In this document: one piece after another, positions 21,886 to 29,343 of the stretch
Numbering within the stretch: position 1 is the stretch's first letter
How the letters are laid out: the number at the start of each line of letters is the position of its first letter
Origin: Kaistella sp.
GTDB taxonomy: Bacteria > Bacteroidota > Bacteroidia > Flavobacteriales > Weeksellaceae
Length of the DNA: 32,817 nucleotides
Direction: 5' to 3'
Assembly: GCA_019459085.1 (NCBI GenBank)
Contig: JAIBEW010000030.1
Location: 1 to 32,817, forward strand
The notes under the pieces: model-generated
Told to the model about the DNA's origin: nothing
Seen by the model: only the letters and a program-made list of their open reading frames with translations
Database searches by the model: none
Position numbers and translations under genes: made by a program

Positions 21886-22313
21886 TGAGTAATTTCCTTA
21901 CCAATATTCAAATGGCTTCCCTTGTGGAAGCCATTCAGTCAGCCGAAGATCATTCCACGGGAGAAATTAGGGTCCATATCGATTCCACTTCCGACGGAAA
22001 CAATGCGGAGATCGCTTTTGAAGTATTCAAAAAACTCTGCAAAAATAAAACGGCTGAGAAAAATGCTGTGCTTTTTCATGTGAACTTCGAACAGCATTAC
22101 CTGACGATTATTGGCGATGAAGGAATTCACGCGAAAGTGCACCAGAATTTCTGGGACCAAATGCACGACCGCATTACTGCAGAGTTTGCAAAAGGAAATT
22201 ATTTTGAAGGGCTGAAAAATGCTGTTCTTGAAACCGGTTTCGAACTCAAAAAACATTTCCCGGTGTCGGGAGAAAACTCCAATGAACTTTCGAATGAGAT
22301 TACCTTCTCTTAA
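21885..22313 (+). CDS. Small soluble TPM-domain protein
   Basis: 142 aa, with no signal peptide or membrane segment. The TPM fold is recognisable: FLTNIQMASLVEAIQSAEDH, then TGEIRVHID, then KNAVLFHVNFEQHYLTIIGD followed by GIHAKVHQNFWDQMHDRI. The SxGEIrVhi strand and the iGDeGih turn are shared with TPM proteins. The domain was named after plant TLP18.3, MOLO-1 and Psb32, and some members have weak phosphatase activity. Whether this one has any is unknown. It is translationally coupled to lemA and overlaps the next gene, so the three genes form one unit. Confidence 0.87.
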   Translation: MSNFLTNIQMASLVEAIQSAEDHSTGEIRVHIDSTSDGNNAEIAFEVFKKLCKNKTAEKNAVLFHVNFEQHYLTIIGDEGIHAKVHQNFWDQMHDRITAEFAKGNYFEGLKNAVLETGFELKKHFPVSGENSNELSNEITFS

Positions 22314-23100
22314 GCATATTTTCACTCTTTTTGTCGTTGGTCTGAACCTTTGCGTTTATGCCCAGAAGATTCCTGAAAAACCGGCGATTTTATATCCGAT
22401 TTATGATCAGGCCAATCTTTTGAACGCGAACGAAGAAGAGCTGCTGAACCAGAAACTCATCAAATTTGCTGATTCTGCATCTACCCAAATTGAAGTCATC
22501 ATCCTTCCTGATGCAGGTGGTGAAGACGTGAATTATCTGGCCACGATGTACGGCGAAAAATGGGGAATCGGAGAAAAAGAACAGGATGACGGAATTGTTT
22601 TTCTGATCGCTGTTGAAGACCGGAAGTTTGCAATACAGCAGGGACGCGGCGTTGAACGCTATCTTACCGCTTCAGTAGCCGGACAGATCCTGGATTATAT
22701 TGTGACACCGAATTTCAAACAGGGACTTTATTACGAAGGAATCAACCGTGGAACTACTGCATTGATGGAAGTGGTTCAGGGGAAATTCAAACCCATTGCA
22801 AAAGACAAATCCGATGAAGGTGGACTGAGCATTTTTCAGTTGTTGCTGATCGCTTTTGTCGTGATGATTATTCTGAGTTTCCTCTTTAAAAACAAAGGCG
22901 GCGGAAACGGTGATGATGACGATGTTATCCTGTCGCGACGCGGAAGACAAACTTTTCCGGGTGGATTTTTCCCATTCCCGGGCAGTTTCGGAGGCGGCTT
23001 CGGTGGTGGCGGTTTTGGCGGCGGATCCGGAGGCGGCGGCTTTGGTGGTTTCGGAGGCGGTGGAAGTTTCGGCGGCGGCGGTGCTTCCGGTGGCTGGTAA
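22294..23100 (+). CDS. Exported TPM-domain protein with glycine-rich C-terminus (YgcG-like)
   Basis: 268 aa from the ATG at 22294 (an ATG at 22282 adds four residues; frames further upstream would destroy the signal peptide). The signal peptide MRLPSLKHIFTLFVVGLNLC ends near VYAQ. The TPM domain follows (YPIYDQANLLNANEEELLNQ, STQIEVIILPDAGGEDV, MYGEKWGIGEKEQDDGIVFL, RKFAIQQGRGVERYLTASVA, GLYYEGINRGTTALMEVVQG). Next come a transmembrane helix (IFQLLLIAFVVMIILSFLF) and a tail of about 55 residues dominated by Gly and Phe that ends GGASGGW. This architecture matches the YgcG-type proteins encoded with LemA. The tail is probably cytoplasmic or periplasmic and disordered. It overlaps the previous gene by 20 nt. 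Confidence 0.9.
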   Translation: MRLPSLKHIFTLFVVGLNLCVYAQKIPEKPAILYPIYDQANLLNANEEELLNQKLIKFADSASTQIEVIILPDAGGEDVNYLATMYGEKWGIGEKEQDDGIVFLIAVEDRKFAIQQGRGVERYLTASVAGQILDYIVTPNFKQGLYYEGINRGTTALMEVVQGKFKPIAKDKSDEGGLSIFQLLLIAFVVMIILSFLFKNKGGGNGDDDDVILSRRGRQTFPGGFFPFPGSFGGGFGGGGFGGGSGGGGFGGFGGGGSFGGGGASGGW

Positions 23101-23140
23101 CGGAAAAATAGATAAAAATCATTTTGAATTGAATAATAGA

Positions 23141-23170
23141 AATCAGCCATCTTTTTGGCTGATTTTTTTT
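23141..23170 (+). terminator. Terminator of the lemA-TPM operon
   Basis: A 9-bp stem AATCAGCCA/TGGCTGATT with loop TCTTTT is followed by six T residues. It lies 40 nt after the stop codon. Confidence 0.85.
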
Positions 23171-23189
23171 GTAAACTGAACCCACTCAT

Positions 23190-23251
23190 AGCCCGGATCG
23201 CAATGGAAATCCTTTTTTCGAAAAAAAAAGATTGGAATGAAGAGCCGGACT
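23190..23251 (+). other. Symmetrical stem-loop element, possible structured RNA or REP-like repeat
   Basis: The outer stem AGCCCGG (23190-23196) pairs with CCGGACT (23245-23251) with one C.A mismatch. The inner hairpin pairs AATC (23208-23211) with GATT (23230-23233) and extends through T6/A6 (23213-23218 with 23221-23226) around a CG turn. The two strands between the stems are equal in length (11 nt each) and purine-rich, with similar words (GCAATGG and GGAATGAAG). It lies between the lemA operon terminator and the kefF-like promoter. The strand of action is not known. Confidence 0.45.
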
Positions 23252-23299
23252 GCCGTTGAAAGGATGCCAAAAACCTTTTGCTTCTAACAATTTTTTTGC

Positions 23300-23307
23300 T
23301 ATTTTTA
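23300..23307 (+). promoter_or_regulatory. Promoter of the kefF-like/antiporter pair
   Basis: TATTTTTA is one mismatch from TAnnTTTG. A TTG at 23278-23280 lies 19 nt upstream, within the known -33/-7 spacing. The element is 17 nt before the TTG start at 23325. Confidence 0.5.
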
Positions 23308-23324
23308 CTCAAATCCTGAGATAC

Positions 23325-23846
23325 TTGAAAAACACGCTCGTCATCTTTGCACATCCTTATCTGGAATATTCATCGTCGAATGTTGAACTCATTAAATTTT
23401 ATGAGAAAAAGCAGCATTTTACGTTCAGGGATCTGTATGAGGAGTATCCGGATTTTCATATTCAGGCATTCCGCGAACGCAAAAGACTCGCGGAGTACGA
23501 AAGAATTATTTTTCATTTTCCGCTCATCTGGTTTGGTGTGCCGCCACTGCTGAAGCTGTGGATTGATGAGGTTTTCGATATTAAATGGCTCTCAGATGAA
23601 GAACGGAACCCCATGAAAAACAAGGAAGCTTTTATCCTGATTACGGCCGGCGGAAAAGAGGAATCCTTTGCGAAAGACGGCACCTACGGAAAAACGATCG
23701 AAGAAATGCTGACGGGATTTCTATTAAGTCTTAAAATCACCGGAATGAACGTGAATGAAGTCATGAAAGTGTTTGAAGCCGACACGCTTACAAAAAAGGA
23801 CATGATACACCAAAAACAGAAATTTCTGGATCTCTTAAATCACTAA
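23325..23846 (+). CDS. KefF-like NAD(P)H:quinone oxidoreductase (flavodoxin-2 fold)
   Basis: 173 aa from a TTG at 23325. The core begins MKNTLVIFAHPYLEYSSSN-like (first codon TTG), the flavin-binding loop of the KefF/MdaB/YwrO group. Later come FHFPLIWFGVPPLLKLWIDEVF, the signature strand-helix of that group, and ILITAGGKEESFAKDGTYG. FMN or FAD is the expected cofactor. In E. coli KefF is the ancillary subunit that activates the KefC potassium efflux system. This gene lies 5 nt upstream of a Kef-type antiporter, which supports that role. No ATG exists before the conserved core. TTG fits the promoter distance. Confidence 0.88.
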   Translation: MKNTLVIFAHPYLEYSSSNVELIKFYEKKQHFTFRDLYEEYPDFHIQAFRERKRLAEYERIIFHFPLIWFGVPPLLKLWIDEVFDIKWLSDEERNPMKNKEAFILITAGGKEESFAKDGTYGKTIEEMLTGFLLSLKITGMNVNEVMKVFEADTLTKKDMIHQKQKFLDLLNH

Positions 23847-23851
23847 AAAAA

Positions 23852-25681
23852 ATGGAAACATCCGTCGCAATGAACGCCTTGATTTTTCTTGGAGCAGCCA
23901 TTATTATGGTTCCGCTGGTAAGGAAACTGGGGCTGAGTTCGGTAATCGGCTATATTTTGGGCGGGATCATTGTAGGTCCGTTTGTTTTAAAACTCACCGG
24001 AAGAGATTCGGATGATATTATGCACGCAACCGAATTCGGTGTAGTGATGCTTCTTTTTCTGGTGGGTCTGGAACTGGAACCAAAAAAATTCTGGTCGATC
24101 CGGAAAAAAATTCTGGGTTTGGGTTTAAGCCAGATGTTGCTGACCATCATCATTCTGTTTGGAATTTTTTATGTGGCCAACTGGCGCCCGGAACAAGCTT
24201 TTGTTGCTGCCGTGTGTTTTGCTATGTCTTCCACGGCCATTGTTTTGCAAACGCTCAAGGAGAAAGACCTTTACCGTACAGATGCGGGTCAGTCGTCTTT
24301 TTCGATTCTGCTTTTTCAGGATATGGCGGTAATTCCGATTCTGGCTTTGCTGCCGGTTCTGGCTAACAAAACGGAAAGCGATGAAACTCAGGTATTGCTC
24401 CAGTATCTGCCGGAATGGCTTCAGCCTTTTTCCATTATTTTCGGGGTCGCGCTGCTTATATTTTTAGGGAAATTTATTTTTGTTCCGTTCCTGCGTTTTG
24501 TTTCACGAAGCGGAATGAATGAACTGCTTACCGCTTCTTCTTTATTTTTGGTCATTGGAGTTTCGGAATTGATGGTTGCCGCGGGTTTAAGTGCGGCTTT
24601 GGGTGCATTTCTAGCCGGTGTAATGCTGGCAAACAGCGAGTTCCGCCACGAACTCGAAAGCCAGATTGAACCGTTTAAAGGTCTGCTTCTGGCGGTGTTT
24701 TTTGTAAGCGTGGGTTCCACCATTAATTTTCAGGTAATCGGGCAGGATCCCATCTTTATATTCACAACGGCATTTCTCGTTTTAGTGGTAAAATTTGCGG
24801 TTCTTTTTGCCATCGGCAAGTTTTATAAAATGAAGATTGATCAAACGTTCATCCTTGCATTTGCACTTTCGCAGATTGGGGAATTTGCCTTCGTTTTAAT
24901 CACTTTTTCAACCAATATTTATCTGCTGAGCCCGCAACTGAATGCGCAGCTTTTGGCCATCACCGCCATTACCATGTGCATTACGCCGCTTCTTTTTCTC
25001 GTCTACGAAAAATTTCTGGAACCGAAATTCCACAACTCCAATGCGGTCGATGAGGATGAAAACGGTCCCATTAAGGAACAGAAAATCATTATTGTCGGTT
25101 TCGGGCATTTTGGAAGTACGGTCGGAAGGCTGCTTCGCGCAAACGGAGTAGAAGCGACGGTTCTTGACCATGATCCAGACCGGGTGACTCTTTTACGGGA
25201 AAATGGCTTCAAGGTGTATTACGGCGATGCCACGAAACCCGGAATGCTGCGTTCTGCCGGTGCGGCAACCGCCGATTTGCTCGTGATTTGTCTGGATGAT
25301 CCGGAAAGGAATAAATTTGTGCTTGAATATGCCCGAAAGAATTTTCCGCAGTTGAAGATTTTTGTAAGAGCTAAAAACCGTCTGGATGCGTATGATTTCC
25401 TCAATAACGGTGTGGAAAATATTTACCGCGAAACATTGGGAACGGCTGTTGATATGGCTGTTGATGTTCTTCAGGCGACTGGAATGCGACGTTATGCTGC
25501 GCGAAGAATGGGCAACCGGTTCCTGGTCATCGACAAGGCTTCTACCCGCAGACTGGCCAAAGAACAGAGTAAGGATCATGTGACATTTACGATGAAACAG
25601 TCGCTGGAACTGGAAGCGGAACTTCTTGCCGACGATAACATTTCATTTGGGGAAAACCGATGGAAAGACATTGAGGATTAA
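23852..25681 (+). CDS. KefB/KefC-type potassium/proton antiporter (CPA2) with RCK domain
   Basis: 609 aa. Residues 1 to about 390 hold 12-13 membrane helices of the CPA2 exchanger fold (GLSSVIGYILGGIIVGPFVL, MLLFLVGLELEPKKFW, FAMSSTAIVLQTL, AAGLSAALGAFLAGVMLANS). A cytoplasmic RCK/TrkA-N Rossmann domain follows with KIIIVGFGHFGSTVGRLLRA, VLDHDPDRVTLLRENGF, VYYGDATKPGMLRSAGA and VRAKNRLDAYDFLNNGVENI. The first Rossmann glycines (GFGHFG) are intact, so nucleotide or glutathione-type gating is plausible. Kef systems release K+ to acidify the cell during electrophile stress. KefB and KefC cannot be told apart by sequence alone, so no symbol is given. It is coupled to the KefF-like gene 5 nt upstream and converges on lnt 23 nt away. 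Confidence 0.92.
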   Translation: METSVAMNALIFLGAAIIMVPLVRKLGLSSVIGYILGGIIVGPFVLKLTGRDSDDIMHATEFGVVMLLFLVGLELEPKKFWSIRKKILGLGLSQMLLTIIILFGIFYVANWRPEQAFVAAVCFAMSSTAIVLQTLKEKDLYRTDAGQSSFSILLFQDMAVIPILALLPVLANKTESDETQVLLQYLPEWLQPFSIIFGVALLIFLGKFIFVPFLRFVSRSGMNELLTASSLFLVIGVSELMVAAGLSAALGAFLAGVMLANSEFRHELESQIEPFKGLLLAVFFVSVGSTINFQVIGQDPIFIFTTAFLVLVVKFAVLFAIGKFYKMKIDQTFILAFALSQIGEFAFVLITFSTNIYLLSPQLNAQLLAITAITMCITPLLFLVYEKFLEPKFHNSNAVDEDENGPIKEQKIIIVGFGHFGSTVGRLLRANGVEATVLDHDPDRVTLLRENGFKVYYGDATKPGMLRSAGAATADLLVICLDDPERNKFVLEYARKNFPQLKIFVRAKNRLDAYDFLNNGVENIYRETLGTAVDMAVDVLQATGMRRYAARRMGNRFLVIDKASTRRLAKEQSKDHVTFTMKQSLELEAELLADDNISFGENRWKDIED

Positions 25682-25704
25682 TCTTTTCTCAAAACAGGTC
25701 GGCA

Positions 25705-27339
25705 TTATTTTTTTGATTTCCCTTTCAGCATTTTTTCTCCAAAATAATACACCACCAAAAATCCTACGATAAAAATCGAAAGCCGCGAAAGGATATCTCC
25801 GGTTCTGGAATAAAAAGTGATTTTATCGTACAGGTTAATTTTTGCGAAAAGCGCGGTTTTATCCAGGTAAAGTGTGTCGGCTAGCACATCTCCTTTGGCA
25901 TTGATATGTGCAGAAATACCACTGTTTGCAGAACGCGCGATTTCACGACGGGTTTCTACCGCTCTCAGTTTGGCGTAAGCCATCAGCTGCTGATGGCCCT
26001 GAGAAACGCCCCACCATGAGTCATTCGTCATAATAGCCAGGAAATTGGCGCCTTTTTTTACATAATCTCCTACGAATTCTCCGTAAATACTTTCGTAACA
26101 GATGATAGGAGCCAGTTTTCCTTTATTAAAATTATTGGAAAAAACTTTTCTCTCTTTATCAATACCCAATGATGAGGTGGTTCCGCCCAAATCCAGCATC
26201 GCATTGCCCAAAATGGGTTTCAGCACACTGATGTAAGGGAAAATTTCCACGCCGGGAACGAGTTTCGCTTTGTGGTACACTTCAATTTTTTGGTTCGGAA
26301 TGATCTGAACTGCGGAATTATAACTGTCTACAAAAGTTCCGTCGGCCATTTGGTAGGCGGTTTCAGATTTTTCGCCGGGGTTGCGGTAAAATTTGTGAGA
26401 TGAAATTCCAGTAGCGAAAACCGATTTCGGGTGTTTACCAAGAAAATCTTTCACGGTATTCAGGAGCAGACTTTGTTCGAAACCTGTTTCAGAAATGGAG
26501 CCGAAGCCAGGAATCGAGGTTTCCGGACCGATGTAATAATCAATCTGACCTTTCGAATTTTCTTCGGCCAGCTGCAGCAGATCATTCAGAATCGTAAGAC
26601 TGTCTTTTGAATATTTTTCGGTATAAGGATTGAGTTCGGGCTGAAGCAGCAGTACATTTACCGAACCGATAGGTTTTTCATCGAAACTGTTGTATTTAAT
26701 CACGGAAATCAGCATCGGAACGCCAATGATACCCAATAAAATGGCAACATTTTTTAGCAAAGCTTTCTGTTTACGGCCTGCTTCCCAAATTCTTAAAGTA
26801 TAGAACGCAAAAACATTCACGGTCAGAATCCAGAAACTTCCGCCGGTCGAGCCGAACGTGTCGTACCATTGAATGAGTTTGGGATAATCAGCAAAAACAT
26901 TTCCGAAATTCAGCCACGGCCACGTCAGTTCCCAGCTCAGATGCAGCTTTTCGAAACACATCCAGATGGCCACGAAAAAAACGAGTCCAAAATAGGTTCC
27001 GGCCGCGTTTTTATACCAATGATAAAGCTGAAACGTGAAAGCCATCAGAAAAGCATTCGTTAAAACCGGCAATACCACCGCAAAAAGAGAGTGTGTTCCG
27101 TCCGGATTCATGGAATTGTAAAGCCAGCCTGTGGTCACGATGTTCCAGATGATAAAAGTAAGATACGAAATCCCGAAAACCATCGACCCTTTTCGCCTGA
27201 ATTTCGAAAATTTTGAGATTTGGTGCTCCACCATCAGTAACGGAACGAGCGCAAAAAATATAAAGAACGGAATGCCGTACGTAGGCCAGGAAATGCTGAG
27301 TAAAACTGCGGAAATTAAAGCCGGAACCAGGTATTTCAT
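25705..27339 (-). CDS. lnt: Apolipoprotein N-acyltransferase
   Basis: 544 aa. It N-acylates the amino-terminal Cys of outer-membrane lipoproteins, the last step of their maturation. The N-terminal 210 residues contain about six to seven membrane helices (opening YLVPALISAVLLSISWPTYG). The periplasmic nitrilase-like domain follows with the catalytic triad: E273 in YIGPETSIPG, K357 in YHKAKLVPGVEIFPY, and C414 in PIICYESIYGEFV. NDSWWGVSQGHQQ and RREIARSANSGISA are also conserved. A last hydrophobic segment (LSIFIVGFLVVYYFG) ends the protein. The start is the ATG at 27337-27339, with a good promoter 16 nt upstream. Confidence 0.93.
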   Translation of the reverse strand: MKYLVPALISAVLLSISWPTYGIPFFIFFALVPLLMVEHQISKFSKFRRKGSMVFGISYLTFIIWNIVTTGWLYNSMNPDGTHSLFAVVLPVLTNAFLMAFTFQLYHWYKNAAGTYFGLVFFVAIWMCFEKLHLSWELTWPWLNFGNVFADYPKLIQWYDTFGSTGGSFWILTVNVFAFYTLRIWEAGRKQKALLKNVAILLGIIGVPMLISVIKYNSFDEKPIGSVNVLLLQPELNPYTEKYSKDSLTILNDLLQLAEENSKGQIDYYIGPETSIPGFGSISETGFEQSLLLNTVKDFLGKHPKSVFATGISSHKFYRNPGEKSETAYQMADGTFVDSYNSAVQIIPNQKIEVYHKAKLVPGVEIFPYISVLKPILGNAMLDLGGTTSSLGIDKERKVFSNNFNKGKLAPIICYESIYGEFVGDYVKKGANFLAIMTNDSWWGVSQGHQQLMAYAKLRAVETRREIARSANSGISAHINAKGDVLADTLYLDKTALFAKINLYDKITFYSRTGDILSRLSIFIVGFLVVYYFGEKMLKGKSKK

Positions 27340-27355
27340 AAGGAAAATTAAAGAA

Positions 27356-27363
27356 CAAATTTA
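27356..27363 (-). promoter_or_regulatory. Promoter of lnt
   Basis: On the minus strand this reads TAAATTTG, an exact -7 element, 16 nt before the lnt ATG. A TTG (complement of 27382-27384, within TTTTG) lies 18 nt upstream. This is the best complete -33/-7 pair in the window. Confidence 0.68.
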
Positions 27364-27430
27364 CTTCAAAATATGTGAAGGCAAAATAGGAGAGAGAACA
27401 AAAAATGATTAAATTATTTTGAATTTAGTA

Positions 27431-28234
27431 TTATCTGCTCAATTCTTCCGACCGTTTTTCGGCGGCTAAAATTCCTTTGCGTATAATCCCTTTCAGATCA
27501 TTTTCCCCGAAGGTTTTCAATGCAGCTTCCGTAGTTCCTCCTTTTGAAGCCACATCGCTGATGAGCTGTTCCAGATTTTTCTCGGAATTGTTAATGAGGT
27601 GATAGGCTCCCAACATGGTCTGTTTCACAAAAAGTTTCGCCATATTTTCTTCGATCCCCATTTCGGTTCCGGCTTTTATCATCGCATCAACAATATAGTA
27701 AAAATAGGCGGGTCCGCTTCCGGAAAGTGCGGTAACGCCGTCCAGAAGGTTTTCGTCTTCCATGTAAACGGATCGTCCGGTTGAGTTCAGAAATCTTTCG
27801 ATCTGCATCAGTTCGCTGAATGAAATTCCTTCTGCAGCAGTATAACCCGTAATTCCCATTCCCAAAAGTGAAGGCGAATTCGGCATGGCACGAACCACTT
27901 TCTGATGGCTGAAAAGTTTCTGGATCTTTTCGATTTTAATCCCTGCCATTATCGATAGCAGCATTTGTTTCTCGTTGAACCTGAAAAGGATATTTTCAGC
28001 TACAAACGCGAAATCCTGCGGTTTCACGGCAATGATGACCAGATCGGCATCGAGTTCCGAAATTTCATCGAAAGCGGAAACCTTTGACCCCGGAAATTCC
28101 TGATTGAGTTTCCTGATTTTATCTTTGTTTCTGGTGATGAGATGAAGATTTTCAGCTTTTATCAGTTCATATTTCAAAAAAGATTTTGAAAATGAAGTCC
28201 CCATATTTCCTGCTCCTAATACTGCTATTTTCAT
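27431..28234 (-). CDS. proC: Pyrroline-5-carboxylate reductase
   Basis: 267 aa. It reduces pyrroline-5-carboxylate to L-proline with NAD(P)H, the last step of proline synthesis. The Rossmann opening is MKIAVLGAGNMGTSFSKSFL (GAGNMG at 7-12). Further along are VIIAVKPQDF, KVVRAMPNSPSLLGMGITGY, and the C-terminal ALSGSGPAYFYYIVDAMIKA, the signature that closes the active site, plus VASKGGTTEAALKTF. Length is typical. It starts 8 nt after the murB stop codon on the same strand, so the two are co-transcribed. Confidence 0.95.
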   Translation of the reverse strand: MKIAVLGAGNMGTSFSKSFLKYELIKAENLHLITRNKDKIRKLNQEFPGSKVSAFDEISELDADLVIIAVKPQDFAFVAENILFRFNEKQMLLSIMAGIKIEKIQKLFSHQKVVRAMPNSPSLLGMGITGYTAAEGISFSELMQIERFLNSTGRSVYMEDENLLDGVTALSGSGPAYFYYIVDAMIKAGTEMGIEENMAKLFVKQTMLGAYHLINNSEKNLEQLISDVASKGGTTEAALKTFGENDLKGIIRKGILAAEKRSEELSR

Positions 28235-28242
28235 TGATGTTT

Positions 28243-29262
28243 TTAAATAATATTCACTTCTCTTTCCAGGTCGATCCCGAATTTCTCCTTCACCGAATCA
28301 ATAATCATCGTAGAGAAGTCAAAAATTTCTTTCCCGGAAGCGTTTCCGGTTTTGTTCACGATCACGAGTGCCTGAAGTTCATGTGAAGCCACGTTTCCAA
28401 TCTGTTTTCCTTTCCAGCCGCATTGCTCAATGAGCCAACCGGCCGGAACTTTTACCATATTTCCGTTCGGATAATTGGCTATTTCCGGGAATTTTTTCTG
28501 AACATCGACAAACTGCTCCAAAGGAATGGTCGGATTTTTAAAAAAACTTCCTGCATTTCCGGTGACTTTCGGGTCCGGAAGTTTGCTCTGACGAATATTG
28601 ATGACGGCTTTTGAAACCTCGTGAATAGTAGGATTTGCGATACCGAGTTTTTCAAGCTCTGATTTTATAGCGCCGTAATCGGTTCTGACGGTGTGATTTT
28701 TTGAAGTAAGCTTAAAAGTCACGTCCAGAATAACGTATTTTCCTTTTCCTTCCTGCTTGAAAATGGAGTCGCGGTAGCCGAACCGGCATTTTTCTTTGTC
28801 AAAGATCTCCACCTCCAAGTTCTCAAGATTCAACACTCTGCAGCTCACAAAAGTGTCTTTAATTTCAGTTCCGTATGCGCCGATGTTCTGCATGGGAGAA
28901 GTTCCGACATTTCCCGGAATCAGCGACAGGTTTTCGAGTCCGCCGTAATCTTTAAGGAGGCAGAACTGCACGAACTCATGCCAGTTTTCACCGGCTTTTG
29001 TCGTCACCAGAACACTATTTTCATCCGGAATTTCTTCCGAAATTCCTTTTAAATGAAGTTGAATGACCAAACCGTCGAAATCTTTCGTGAAAAGAATATT
29101 GCTTCCGCCGCCCAGAAAAAGTAGTGGGAGTGTTGAAAAGTCATCATTTTTGAGGATTTCAACAAGTTCGTCCACCGAAGAAACCTCCGCAAAATATGTA
29201 GCGGAAACATTTACGCCAAAAGTGTTGTAATTTTTTAATGAAAAATTTTCCTGGATGGTCAT
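28243..29262 (-). CDS. murB: UDP-N-acetylenolpyruvoylglucosamine reductase
   Basis: 339 aa. This FAD-dependent cytoplasmic enzyme reduces UDP-GlcNAc-enolpyruvate to UDP-MurNAc, the second committed step of peptidoglycan synthesis. FAD binding is shown by NYNTFGVNVSA, FLGGGSNILF (GGGSN 51-55) and LIPGNVGTSPMQNIGAYGTEI. The loop FGYRDSIFK (161-169) marks a type I MurB. The proton-donor Ser is S239 in GNAGSFFKNP, and the C-terminal GIDLEREVNII carries the catalytic Glu. Length and order are typical of type I enzymes. It is first of the murB-proC pair. No clear TAnnTTTG element precedes it, so its promoter is uncertain. Confidence 0.95.
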   Translation of the reverse strand: MTIQENFSLKNYNTFGVNVSATYFAEVSSVDELVEILKNDDFSTLPLLFLGGGSNILFTKDFDGLVIQLHLKGISEEIPDENSVLVTTKAGENWHEFVQFCLLKDYGGLENLSLIPGNVGTSPMQNIGAYGTEIKDTFVSCRVLNLENLEVEIFDKEKCRFGYRDSIFKQEGKGKYVILDVTFKLTSKNHTVRTDYGAIKSELEKLGIANPTIHEVSKAVINIRQSKLPDPKVTGNAGSFFKNPTIPLEQFVDVQKKFPEIANYPNGNMVKVPAGWLIEQCGWKGKQIGNVASHELQALVIVNKTGNASGKEIFDFSTMIIDSVKEKFGIDLEREVNII

Positions 29263-29310
29263 TGCAGTTTTTACTTTTAAATATTCCGGCTGAAAGTGGG
29301 TTGTAAAATC

Positions 29311-29332
29311 AGAAAACGGGCTAAAGCCCGTT
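29311..29332 (-). terminator. Hairpin after the aminotransferase gene
   Basis: A perfect 7-bp stem AACGGGC/GCCCGTT with a 4-nt loop is followed on the minus strand by TTTTCT. The U-run is short, so termination may be partial, letting some transcripts read into murB. It lies 12 nt past the aminotransferase stop codon. Confidence 0.5.
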
Positions 29333-29343
29333 CCCGTTTGATA

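Noticed and set aside
22836-23354. Proline-rich minus-strand frame opposite the glycine-rich tail
   Set aside because: Pro runs are the complement of the Gly codons in the exported TPM gene. No independent coding signal exists.
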